Shown piece after piece: positions 33,103 to 42,191 of a DNA stretch of 64,000 bases; position 1 is the stretch's first letter, and every line of letters begins with the position of its first letter. The notes under the pieces were generated by a model that made no database searches, was not told the origin of the DNA, and saw only the letters and a list, made by a program, of their open reading frames with translations. Position numbers and translations under genes: made by a program. Source of the stretch: Nannochloropsis salina CCMP1776 (lineage: Eukaryota; Sar; Eustigmatophyceae; Eustigmatales; Monodopsidaceae); the NCBI GenBank assembly GCA_004565275.1, contig SDOX01000019.1, positions 306,340-370,339 on the forward strand, read 5' to 3'.

Positions 33103-34270
33103 ATGACGGACATCTTCGAGTCCTATGAAGACGAGTTCCGCGCGCTGGCGGGCGATTGTCAGAAGAAGCTCTCCAACCTCCTCACCTACGAGACGCATGG
33201 CGACAAGATACAGAGCCTTCTCCGGCAAGCCTCCCCTCAGGTCACCCAGCTCGAGGGCCTGATCAAGCAGATGAAGCTGGAGGTCCGTTCGCTGGACGCG
33301 GGCACGAAAGCCGCCCTCGCCGCCAAAGTGCAGACCTACGAGAAGGTCTTGACCGGGGTCAAGGCCGACCTGGGCCGGGCGCGGGAACGGGAGGAGAAGG
33401 ATGCGTTGCTAGGGGCGGGGGGGGGGTGTCGATGGTGCAGCGACAAAGATTGCTCGAGACGAGCGAGAGGCTGGCGCACCAGAACCGGACGATTGACAAC
33501 GCGCGGAAGGTGATGGCGGAGACGGAGCAAGTCGGTACGTGGGAGAGGAAAGGGGGGCCGAATGCAATCCGAGGTGGGCGAGGAATCTTTCGCACGTCCT
33601 GATCCTTGCATGCACCCACGCGCTTGCAGGCATTCATATCGGAGAGGAGCTGGAATCGAACCGGGAAAAAATTCAGAATATTCGAAGCAAGGTACGTTAA
33701 AGAGCTCGGCCAAACAGCCTTTAAGAAGGCAATGAGAAAGGGGGGTTGGAGCCTTTGTACTGTTTGTGTGATGTTCAGATGGTGTCTACGTTGCGACCTG
33801 CTTCTCATGCTGCCTTATCGCTTCACATTTTCTAGGTAGGTGAAGGGCAGGGTATGACGGAGCACGCAAGGAAACTAGTCAAGGAAATGACCTCAAGATG
33901 GTTTTGAAGGATAGTGCTCTGGCGCAGGAAAATGAGTCAGAGGCATCGATAAATCGTTGATTCTGGCGTTTTCTTTTCCAAATGCGTACGCGAGCACCAT
34001 TTCTCCACATGGCTTATGAGGACGTGCCTCGAGCACCTCCATGCGTCTTGTAGCGTGTCGCCGGGGTGCTTTTGCTTTCTCCTCATTTACAATTCTTATG
34101 CTCACATATTCTATCTGCAGGTTTCAGAGGTTGGTGGCTTAACCAATACAGCCCGGCGCTTGATATCCAGCATTAGCCGCAGGGAGACCCAACAAAAGCT
34201 CATGTTGTGGGGTGTGGCTGCCTCGTTGCTTATTGCTATTATCCTAATAATTTACTATTCCTCTCGGTAG
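33103..34270 (+). CDS. VTI1: Vti1-type Qb-SNARE; frame broken in a G-run
   Basis: Vesicle-fusion SNARE of Golgi-endosome-vacuole traffic. Exons 33103-33534, 33630-33691 and 34121-34270. The start MTDIFESYEDEFRALAGDCQ opens the Vti1 N-terminal three-helix domain. After DALLGAG the frame must shift by one in a run of 10 G (33417-33426; 11 or 8 would keep frame) to reach LLETSERLAHQNRTIDNARK, the SNARE motif. Exons 2-3 add IGEELESNREKIQNIRSK and TARRLISSISRR, then an 18-residue membrane anchor (LMLWGVAASLLIAIILII) and YYSSR. The length (about 214) equals the family's. The zero-layer Gln of Vti1 (SQRE) is Asn here (SNRE, codon 33659-33661). The G-run break is probably a sequence error (inference). 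Confidence 0.87.
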
Positions 34271-34870
34271 GATGCAGTGTGCGATGGGCCATGAGAGCCA
34301 AAAATAAGCGTTGGGATCATGAGTTGCTGGCTTTGTCGCTATTTCCTTTTGAGCTTGCGTCGCTCATCTTTGCTTTATCCTGGCCAGGCAGGAGTTTAAG
34401 AAAACTAAAAGCTCGAGACACGTGATGGATTTAAGCAGGTAAAATTTTCGACATAAAACTGCAGCTTATACAGGCACGTTTGACTGGCATATCCGTGAGT
34501 ATTCAGTGCCCTTTCATGATAACATTGTTGAGCGTCAAATGCGGGCTGCTTGCGGTAGGGATAACCTCCTGACCCCTTCTAGTAATTTTGACCTCGAAGC
34601 GATTGAAGATTCTTAAATATCTCGAAGTTCACATCCCTTTACTTTTTGTGGTCTATCAAGAGAATATGCGGGAAGTGTCTTGTCGCTTACGGCGTGGTGC
34701 GCCTTCATCAGTCGTCCAAACTCAGGACGCAGACGGTTCCAAGTTGAGTTGAAGCGATGAGAGAGCGGATGACCCCCGCATGCCTGGAAGACCTAAGCCG
34801 TCTTCTCCGTCACCTTATCCCACTCTCACCCTTTCACATGCACGCAGGAGAAAAGAAACCATAAGGTACC
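34271..34870. other. Intergenic between two plus-strand genes
   Basis: 600 bases between Vti1 and the TFIIF-like gene. Nothing recognised; a pyrimidine-rich stretch precedes the next ATG. Confidence 0.5.
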
Positions 34871-36226
34871 ATGAAAAGGAGACGAAAGAGTTCTTCTCCT
34901 TCGTCTGGTTCCTCTACCAAGTTTCGACAAAAGAGCTTTCCCATCCTCATGGGCGATGCGCTGAAGCCTGCAACGCTCCTCCGGATGCCAGAGGAAGACA
35001 TGCCCTTGCCCCCGCACGACGTCCCGATCTTCTTTTATAAAGAGGAAGTGATCATTAGGGACGATGAGGGCAGTGACAGTGAGGGCATGAAAGCCGTGGG
35101 ACGGGACTTGGTGAAGCCAGGCCAAGCACGTATGCGGCGTTTTCGGCCTCGACCCACCTACCGATGGGTCCTGGAGGCCCTGGATGTCAAACTTCACGGG
35201 AATACGAATAGAATCCAAGCCAAAGACGGATCCGCTTATTTCATTCTTCGTGTAGACGAATCCACCCGGGAGACGCGGCTCGTGCCACTCGTGGAGACGG
35301 TCATGTTGAGGCAGACGGCGCCGGACGACCGGGGGGAGGAGGAACGCTCCCAGTCGAGGCGACGGGCAGCCGAGGAGTACATCGAGCATGGGAACCGTTT
35401 CGAGCAGCGCGCGGAGGCATGGGCCAAACGGTATGGGCGGAGGCTGGTGGATGTGTTGGGTGTGGAGGAGGAAGAGTGGGAGGAGGAGGGGCATGGGGGA
35501 GGGGCGAGGGCCAGGAGGATGGGGCGAGGTGGGAGGAGAGCCTGGCAACGGACGCACCGGGTGGACGAGGACGTCGAGGCGGGGGAGATGGACCACAACC
35601 CGTCCACGAAGGTGGGAACGAGCTACCAGGACGTATTCGCCTTGATGGAGGGGGAGGAGGGGGCCGGGGGGGGCCGACGGAGGGGGGAAAGGGAAGCGCT
35701 GGCGGTCGCGTTTGAGACGGTGGACACGGGAGAGGTCCCGGACGCAGCGGAGGAAGGCTTTGGCGCTCCCGAGTACGGCGACGAGTACTGCCAGCCTGAG
35801 CACCTGGTGGCGGCGAGAGAGGCGGAGGAGGAGGAGGGGGCGGAGCTGCTTGAGGAGGAGGAGAGTAGTATTGAGGGGGGCAGGAGCAGCGAGAGCGAGG
35901 AGGAGGCGTGGATGAAGGGGGGAAGGAGGGGACAGGGGGGGAAAAGCGGGCGGTGGGTGTCGAGGGGGCAGGGCACAGCCGATTTCGAGAAGGAGTTTGC
36001 AGACGTGATGGAGAGGGGGCCGGGGGAGGAAGAGGAGGAGGAAGAGGAGGAGGAAGAGGAGGAAGAGGAGGAAGAGAGGGAGGAGGAGAAGGAAGGGTGC
36101 GAGTGGGAAGGAAAGAGGGAGGCGGCGGTGGCGGAAGACAGAGAGAGTGAGAAGGAGTACCTGGGCGATGATGACGACAGCAGGAGCGGGGAGGACGTGG
36201 AGGAGAGGGGGAGGAGGAGGAAGTAA
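34871..36226 (+). CDS. Acidic nuclear protein, TFIIF-alpha (RAP74)-like N-terminal domain
   Basis: 451 residues, one exon, ATG start after a pyrimidine-rich leader. Residues 1-20 are a basic, Ser-rich nuclear-signal-like stretch. Residues about 75-170 resemble the TFIIF-alpha dimerisation barrel by order and spacing: YRWVLEALDVKLHG, then AYFILRVDESTRETRLVPLV, then a helix RRAAEEYIEHGNRFEQRAEA in the place of the family's 'LTAEEAEEEWERR'. The rest is very acidic (Glu runs from 36030) with Gly and Arg, as in the central region of RAP74. The C-terminal winged helix of RAP74 is not visible. TFIIF acts with RNA polymerase II at initiation. The assignment rests on my memory of the fold pattern; another acidic chromatin protein is possible. 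Confidence 0.55.
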   Translation: MKRRRKSSSPSSGSSTKFRQKSFPILMGDALKPATLLRMPEEDMPLPPHDVPIFFYKEEVIIRDDEGSDSEGMKAVGRDLVKPGQARMRRFRPRPTYRWVLEALDVKLHGNTNRIQAKDGSAYFILRVDESTRETRLVPLVETVMLRQTAPDDRGEEERSQSRRRAAEEYIEHGNRFEQRAEAWAKRYGRRLVDVLGVEEEEWEEEGHGGGARARRMGRGGRRAWQRTHRVDEDVEAGEMDHNPSTKVGTSYQDVFALMEGEEGAGGGRRRGEREALAVAFETVDTGEVPDAAEEGFGAPEYGDEYCQPEHLVAAREAEEEEGAELLEEEESSIEGGRSSESEEEAWMKGGRRGQGGKSGRWVSRGQGTADFEKEFADVMERGPGEEEEEEEEEEEEEEEEEREEEKEGCEWEGKREAAVAEDRESEKEYLGDDDDSRSGEDVEERGRRRK

Positions 36227-36544
36227 AAGGGGGAGGCGGGGATGGAGGCAGGCTTTGGGGGCACGCCTGAGAGAGATTGTACAGACACAGATGTAATCAC
36301 GCGACTGAGGCGAGAGCGGACTGCTCGCCACGCGATTTGATCGGCTTTACTTTGCTTTCATAGAGTTTTCTTGTCGGCATTCCCCTGGTTTGCATACGCC
36401 CTCGCCCCAGCGCCCGGGCCCTCCACGCCCCCATGGAAGCGCCTCACTGGCACCCTACCCCAGCGCCTCCCAGCCCCTGCCCCGCTTCCGCCTCCCGTGG
36501 CCTCGCCCCGTCCCTCTTTCGCGCCCCCCGCCTTCCCCCCCGCC
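36227..36544. other. Convergent intergenic region
   Basis: 318 bases between the 3' ends of the TFIIF-like (+) and bromodomain (-) genes. C-rich on the plus strand after 36400; nothing recognised. Confidence 0.5.
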
Positions 36545-37925
36545 TCACTCCTCCCGGAGGGCGTAGTCCTTCTTGTGCCCCTCCAGCAACCGCGCGAACA
36601 GCAGCCGCGTCTCCTCCGCAAAGGCGTGCACGGGGTGGGCGGGCGCGTTGAAGGTCTTGGCGTTCTGCACCATCAGCTCCACGTCCTCCACGAAGTCTCG
36701 CAGGGCCCTGTACTCCGAGTCGCGGATCTTGCGCTGTGGGAAGGGACAAGAGCGGGTGAGCAAAGAATGCCTGGGCCTCCGACCACGGACCAGGCTTGGC
36801 CATACCCCCCCTCCCTCCCTCCCTCCCGCTCTGCTCCCACTCCTACATTAATGACCTGTATCCCTCCTTCCCTCCCTCCCTCCCGCCGCCCTCCCGGTCC
36901 TACGTTGATGACCTGCAGGCTCATGGAGCGTTCGACGACGTCGAAGTACCCGGGAATGCCCAGGGCGGCACAGTTCTGCCTGGTAATTTCCGTGTCCAAG
37001 GGGTTCTGTCTCCGCCACATGCCCTTCCCCCGCTTGGCCCGCAGCTTCTTCGTGACCTCCTCGGCGATCTGTGGGATCAGGCGTCAGGGGAGGTGAGCAT
37101 CTCGACCAGACGGTGGGGAAAGGAAGCAGAGGGGCCACGCCGGATCCTCCCGCCGTCCCCGGCGAGCCCGCCTCTTACCGTCAAGACTTCCGGCTGCGTC
37201 AGATCCGAGACACGGCGCTGGCCCGTCAGCTTGGATACATCCACCTTAGGGACAGGTGGCAGGACTAGTGGGGACGGTGCAGGGACAGGCGGTTGCGACG
37301 CCGGAGGGGCTAGGACAGGCGCGGATTCAGCTGGGGACGGGGCTTTAGGTAGGGCTGTTGAAGAGTCGGCTGGCTTGAGAAAGCCTGCTTTTAGTTTGGG
37401 CCGTTTCGCTGTGGGAGGGACGGACCCTTGGACTGCCACAAGTTTAGGGACTGCAGGAGCCGCCTCCACTGTCTTCTTGCCGGCAGCTTTTTCTTCCGTC
37501 CGTTTTCCTTGGTCGGTGGACAGGACGCCACCGTCTCGGATATGTATTGGACGTATTTCGCGGTAGATGGGCTCGGGCACCTTGGCCGTGTTCCGCAGGG
37601 AGGGGCTACAAGAGCCGCCCTCCCAGTCCCCCAAACTGAAGGCTCTCCGCACTTGGTCTTCGGAGAAGCCCTCCATCGGCCGCCCAAAGGCCTGTGTGGT
37701 CGCCATGCTGCGTGCAACATCCACCAATGATAGGCGCGGCCTGCTCTTTCCGGCATCATTGCCGGATGCGGCCCGAACCGAGGCGGCGTACTGCACAAAG
37801 TCGGGGGCGAGGGTGTGAATGTAGTCGGTGGGCACGGGAGAGGCGAACTCTTGAATCATGGACCTGAACTTGTCCATTTCCTCTTCCAAAGCTCTACTGC
37901 GGTAAGAAGGGGTCGCGCTGGACAT
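36545..37925 (-). CDS. Bromodomain protein (three exons)
   Basis: Exons 37179-37925, 36904-37068 and 36545-36733, all phase 0, give 366 residues from the ATG at 37925. The bromodomain fills residues about 250-360: an amphipathic first helix IAEEVTKKLRAKRGK, LGIPGYFDVVERSMSL (ZA loop and 'P-YFDVV' motif), SEYRALRDFVEDVELMVQNA and KTFNAPAHPV, with the acetyl-lysine-binding Asn in 'FN'. The usual WPF shelf is not obvious. Residues about 100-240 are disordered and rich in Pro, Ala and Lys. Reads acetylated histones or other proteins (family knowledge). An upstream in-frame non-ATG extension was not used. Intron 2 carries a copy of the exon-2 end and its splice site. Confidence 0.88.
36841..36915. 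repeat. Tandem duplication of an exon end plus 5' splice site, with CCCT repeats
   Basis: The stretch tcctac(g/a)tt(g/a)atgacctg occurs at 36898-36915 (real exon-2 end and donor, minus strand) and again at 36841-36858 inside intron 2. The copies are 57 bases apart, separated by a ccct-type simple repeat; another ccct run lies at 36806-36830. Confidence 0.85.
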
Positions 37926-38731
37926 GGTGTGCTGTATGTGTGAGGGGCTGCATGAGTTGTGCAAGAGAAGACCTCCGATTATCGGGCGACATCCGTCGGC
38001 TACCAGCTACCGTCCAAAAAGCCTGCGTGTCGTGAAATATAGGGAACCACACCAATCAAGGCCACGCTAATATCAAGCAACGTGCCAGGCCGGGCCAGAT
38101 ACAGCCCAGTAATTGCCCATCAACTGGCCCCTACGCATATAATGGCCTAAGTGTGTGCTCCGACGATATGATGCTTGTTTCGTCATCGCTTTTCGACTTA
38201 CGCTCCTGCGGTTCCAGGCCCGCTCTCTGAGACACTGCACAGGGCTTGGCGGCGATACCATTGTTCGGATGCCATCAATCAAGCATGACATCAGTACCTT
38301 AAAGCATGCTGGCAGTTCGGAGAGACCAGACTCATGGCAGTGGTCGTCATGCTGGGGGTGACTTCTACGAGGACCGTACGTTCCGGTACCGGGGTTGAAA
38401 AAGAACGTTTGAACGAAAAGCATCTGGACCCTATCTGCATATCTTCCTTGACTTTATCTAGATTGAAGTTGCTGTTGTAGCGAATGCAGCGCTTCTAGTG
38501 CCACTGCAAGAACTGGTGCTGCCGCGTGAACTATGTTACTTAATCGGTCGCCAATTGTTTCATAATACACAAGTTGCCGCTTCTTCCCGCATCTAAATGT
38601 GTTCACAAGACTTGATCATTCACCGACCTTCTCCTTTTTTTGCAGACGTGGCATTCATTCTGATCACAGAAATCATTAGACCGCGAATGCGCCCCTCTCA
38701 TCCATACTAACCAATTCGCGTTCCCTAAGTC
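37926..38731. other. Intergenic: bromodomain upstream region, PPR 3' flank
   Basis: About 800 bases, AT-richer after 38400. No gene recognised. Confidence 0.5.
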
Positions 38732-41497
38732 TCACGCGAAGAAATTGTAACCGCTGTCGAACTTGTTCCACCCGTACTTATCGAAGAGTCGGTCCGACGC
38801 CTTGGGCCTTCTATCTCGGCCGCCCCTGGAATCCTCCCAGTCTCCTCGGCCCTCCTTCCAAGCCTCGGAATACAGACCCCTGTAGCTCGAGACACGCTTT
38901 TCCAGCCGAGACAGAACTTCGCCCTTCCAACCGAGTTCCCGCAGGTCTCCCAGGATCTCGTCCAGATCCTCCACACCCAAAGCCCCTACACGGGAGCGAG
39001 CCAATGCGAAGGAATTTACCAAAGCGTAGGCGAGCTGCAGGTCGGGGAGGATCTTGAACTCCCCACGCATTTCTCGGTAGAGCTGCATGATTTTGGACCC
39101 AGCGTACACATTCTCCGAGCCCGCCACCCCCTTCACAAGGATGGTGTAGGTGATAACGTCCGGAGTGCCTGGCCGGCCTTCTTCGGGAGAGGCGAGCCTT
39201 TCCGGGGGGATGGGCACCAGCGCCGACAGGCTCCCGCGCTTGAAGGCTTGGAAGACCTTCAGGGCCCGCTTCAGCGCCCCCGCCTTGACCAGGGCCAGGA
39301 GGAGGCTGTTTACGGCTGTCGTGTCCAACAGCAGTCCCAAATCGTGGCGCGAAGCCATCAGGTCCAGCAGTCGGTCGGGCCCCGGTAGAATTCCGCGAGG
39401 GGGGCAGGAGGCAGGGTCGTCGCCGGCATCGGCCACGGCGGCGTCCACGGCAGCTGCTGCGCGTTCCAGCCCATCCTCCCCCTGATCCCCGTTAGGTTGG
39501 AGCAGGGCATTGGGGAGGCGCTGTAGAAGGTCCACCGGGGAGCGAGGGGGCGGGGGTCGGGGTGGAAGGGAGGGGGAGTAAGCGCGGAGGAGCATGGAGA
39601 AGGTGTAGCAGTCAGGAAAGGGGCCGTCTTCCAGCATCTCCAAGAACAAGTCCTCTGCCTGTCGGAGGCGGGGGGGGTCCGTGGCGAGAAGGAGGGCGGC
39701 CAGGAGCGTGTTGCAGGTGACGATGTCTGGGGCCACCCCGGCCTTCCCCCTCTTCCCCGCCATCTCCTCCCGCAAGGCCAGCATGCCCTCCACCCGGCCT
39801 GCCCTCGCCAAGGCTGCCATCACCGCGTTGTACGTCCAGACCGTCGGCCTCAGGCGCGGGTCTCGCTTCCCCTCCTCCTTCATCCGCCCCACTGCCGCCC
39901 ACACGCCCGCCATGTCTCCGGCCCGCGCCGCACCTTGCAGCAAAGCCGTATAGGTCCGAGCATTCGGGGCCACGCCCGCCGCCCGCATCGATTCCAGCAC
40001 CTCCCGGGCCTTTTCCAGCTCTCCTTTCCCCGCCAGAGCCGAGATCAAGGCCGTATACCCCTCCACCGAGGCTGGCACAGCGCTACTCTCCAAGATCAGG
40101 AGCCCCCGGTCAAGGCGCCCGTGGGCGGCGCAGGCGGCGACCAGCGTGTTCACGGTGATCCTGTCGGGCTGCACTCCCGCGTCCCGCATGTCTCGATACA
40201 GAGCGATGGCGGCGCCCAAGTCCTTTTCCCCCAAGGCTCGGAGCACGGTGTTGTAGCTGTACTGGTCGGGCCGAGGCAAGCCTGTCGAGCCCCCGACCCG
40301 GGAAGGGGGGGGGGCTGGGCTTCTTGAGGGGCTACCGCTTTCGCCGCGTCTGGCTGGACGATACCCAGCACCCCCCCGCGCTGAATAGGACGTGGAGACA
40401 TATGAGGCTTGGACCATATCCCGTAAGATGCCCTGGGCTCGGTCTAAGTCGCCCACGCGGGTCAGAGCATCCAAGAGGGAGTTGAGCGCGACTGTATCAA
40501 GCGGCACCTCCTCCCGCCGGTCCATCATCTCCTCCGCCAGCGCTTCCACGCGCTCCCTCCACTGCATGCGCCCGAAGCCTTTTAAGGCAGCGCTGTACAA
40601 AAAGCTGGACTTGGGAATGCGCAGACGGTCCATCTCAGCCATCAAGGGCGCCACGGCGGCCAATGCCGGCGTGCTTCTCGCTCTCTTCGACCCCTCCTCT
40701 GCGTCCGCGCAACAGCACCTCACTACCAGGAAAAAGAGGTACTCATCCAGATACGATGATGCGGGGCCCGCTTTCCCCCCGTTCTCCTGGCACTGGAGTG
40801 TGAGGAGGCGAAGGAGGGCCACAGCCCCCTCGGCGTCTCGAGCGCGACACATGGCTTGCAAGACTTCGCGAACCTCTTTCACAGGCAAGGCTAAGGGTGC
40901 GGATGACGACGCCACCATATCGAGAAAGTATGATTGCACCACGTTCCCCGCCAAGCCAAGCATTTTGGAAGCATAGGCTCGTGGAGGGCGGGGATGTCGA
41001 CAGTGCTCCAGGATGGCGCGGTACATCGCGTCGGGCACCGGAGTACGCCCTTCATCAGCCATGCGCCAGTTCCGGAGATCTTTGAAGGCATTGTTCAGGT
41101 CAATCCCTTTCCGTATCCGCTCTCCTAAGGCCTTCACCTCAGCCACGGTGTAAGCAGAGGTCGCAGACGTGCTTGGGCGGGGCCACGGAGGTGGAGGCCG
41201 CCTGCGCATCGTAGGAGAGTCATCTTCGCTACCGCTATCTGCAGTTAGGCTTGAGACAGCGTAATGCTTGCAAATATCGCCGTACTTTCTTCTATCGCTC
41301 AGAGAGACAACAGATATCGAGCTGCTTTTGCGAAAAATCATTGGAGTACTGGGATGGAGGAGGAGGGCATACTGTACAGAGAGCGAGGCAAAGACGCATA
41401 CGATACTAAGGAAAGTGGCAACCATATTGGCACCATTTGGATGAAGGAGTGCCCTAATCGGCATGTGTCGCTGCCGACCGCATCTTCTTACGATCAT
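38732..41497 (-). CDS. Pentatricopeptide-repeat (PPR) protein, organelle-targeted
   Basis: 921 residues, one exon. Tandem PPR helical hairpins of about 35 residues fill residues about 290-840, for example YSYNTVLRALGEKDLGAAIA, GYTALISALAGKGELEKARE with VLESMRAAGVAPNARTYTAL, and WTYNAVMAALARAGRVEGML. They are P-type repeats without E or DYW extensions. PPR proteins bind organelle RNA base by base to guide its processing or translation. The N-terminus has a hydrophobic segment (MVATFLSIVCVFASLSVQYA, residues about 25-44), so a plastid route through a signal peptide is likely; the true start may be this Met rather than the first one. The C-terminus is Arg/Asp-rich. Head-to-head with the PPC-repeat gene. 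Confidence 0.92.
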   Translation of the reverse strand: MIVRRCGRQRHMPIRALLHPNGANMVATFLSIVCVFASLSVQYALLLHPSTPMIFRKSSSISVVSLSDRRKYGDICKHYAVSSLTADSGSEDDSPTMRRRPPPPWPRPSTSATSAYTVAEVKALGERIRKGIDLNNAFKDLRNWRMADEGRTPVPDAMYRAILEHCRHPRPPRAYASKMLGLAGNVVQSYFLDMVASSSAPLALPVKEVREVLQAMCRARDAEGAVALLRLLTLQCQENGGKAGPASSYLDEYLFFLVVRCCCADAEEGSKRARSTPALAAVAPLMAEMDRLRIPKSSFLYSAALKGFGRMQWRERVEALAEEMMDRREEVPLDTVALNSLLDALTRVGDLDRAQGILRDMVQASYVSTSYSARGGAGYRPARRGESGSPSRSPAPPPSRVGGSTGLPRPDQYSYNTVLRALGEKDLGAAIALYRDMRDAGVQPDRITVNTLVAACAAHGRLDRGLLILESSAVPASVEGYTALISALAGKGELEKAREVLESMRAAGVAPNARTYTALLQGAARAGDMAGVWAAVGRMKEEGKRDPRLRPTVWTYNAVMAALARAGRVEGMLALREEMAGKRGKAGVAPDIVTCNTLLAALLLATDPPRLRQAEDLFLEMLEDGPFPDCYTFSMLLRAYSPSLPPRPPPPRSPVDLLQRLPNALLQPNGDQGEDGLERAAAAVDAAVADAGDDPASCPPRGILPGPDRLLDLMASRHDLGLLLDTTAVNSLLLALVKAGALKRALKVFQAFKRGSLSALVPIPPERLASPEEGRPGTPDVITYTILVKGVAGSENVYAGSKIMQLYREMRGEFKILPDLQLAYALVNSFALARSRVGALGVEDLDEILGDLRELGWKGEVLSRLEKRVSSYRGLYSEAWKEGRGDWEDSRGGRDRRPKASDRLFDKYGWNKFDSGYNFFA

Positions 41498-42191
41498 TTA
41501 GACAGTCCTGAAAGTGGGGCTCATCGCGTGCGTGGAGGAAGCGATTTCGTGTCTGCGTGAACTTGGTCTGCTTGGACCAAAATGAGGACAAGATGAGCGT
41601 AGAGAAGCGCGCTAGCCTGTTGTGTGGTGACAATCGCATGGAACGGTAAGCCCTAAGAAGAGTAATTGCGACGGGTTTTAGCCCGTGCTGGCAGGTAATC
41701 GGACACGTCCTGACTGAGCCTGGATCTGGCCTTGACGATCCGATCTGCTAACTAGAAAACCGCGAGGAGGAAAAAGCATCGGGGCCCTTCAATGACACGC
41801 TTGGACAGAAGATAAGAGGCTATCCATAATGAAGAGTGAGCGTTTGTCATTCTTTGTTGTATTAGGAGGTCGTGTGTTGGAAATTTGGGGCTATGCTCTG
41901 TGCTCTCGTGTAACTTGCCTTACCTCCTCGTACCCGTCCCCATCGGAAAAAGAAGAAAAGCCGCAAGCGTGTTCTTTTCTAGTCTTTGGACGTGCACGAT
42001 ATCTCTTTCACATAAAATAATCGATGGTTACACAACCGGATCATTGTACCACAGGGCGCGGGTGTGTATACCCGCTTGAACGGAAGAGCGGTCATCATTA
42101 CGGTTTCAGTATCTTTCCGCTTGGTCAGGGCCTTGAGATCTTCAAGTGGGGTGGCCCACACATCTGGACCTAAGGCACAGGAAAACTTAAA
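41498..42191. promoter_or_regulatory. Divergent intergenic region, PPR / PPC-repeat protein
   Basis: 694 bases between head-to-head ATGs. No element identified. Confidence 0.5.

Noticed and set aside
33649-33668. Sequence like a tRNA T-arm on the minus strand (ttcgattcca)
   Set aside because: It lies inside Vti1 exon 2 (ELESNREK) and no cloverleaf can be built around it.
34826-36331. Minus-strand open frame of 501 codons opposite the TFIIF-like gene
   Set aside because: Leu/Pro runs are the complement of the poly-Glu and Gly codons of the plus-strand gene; nothing else supports it.
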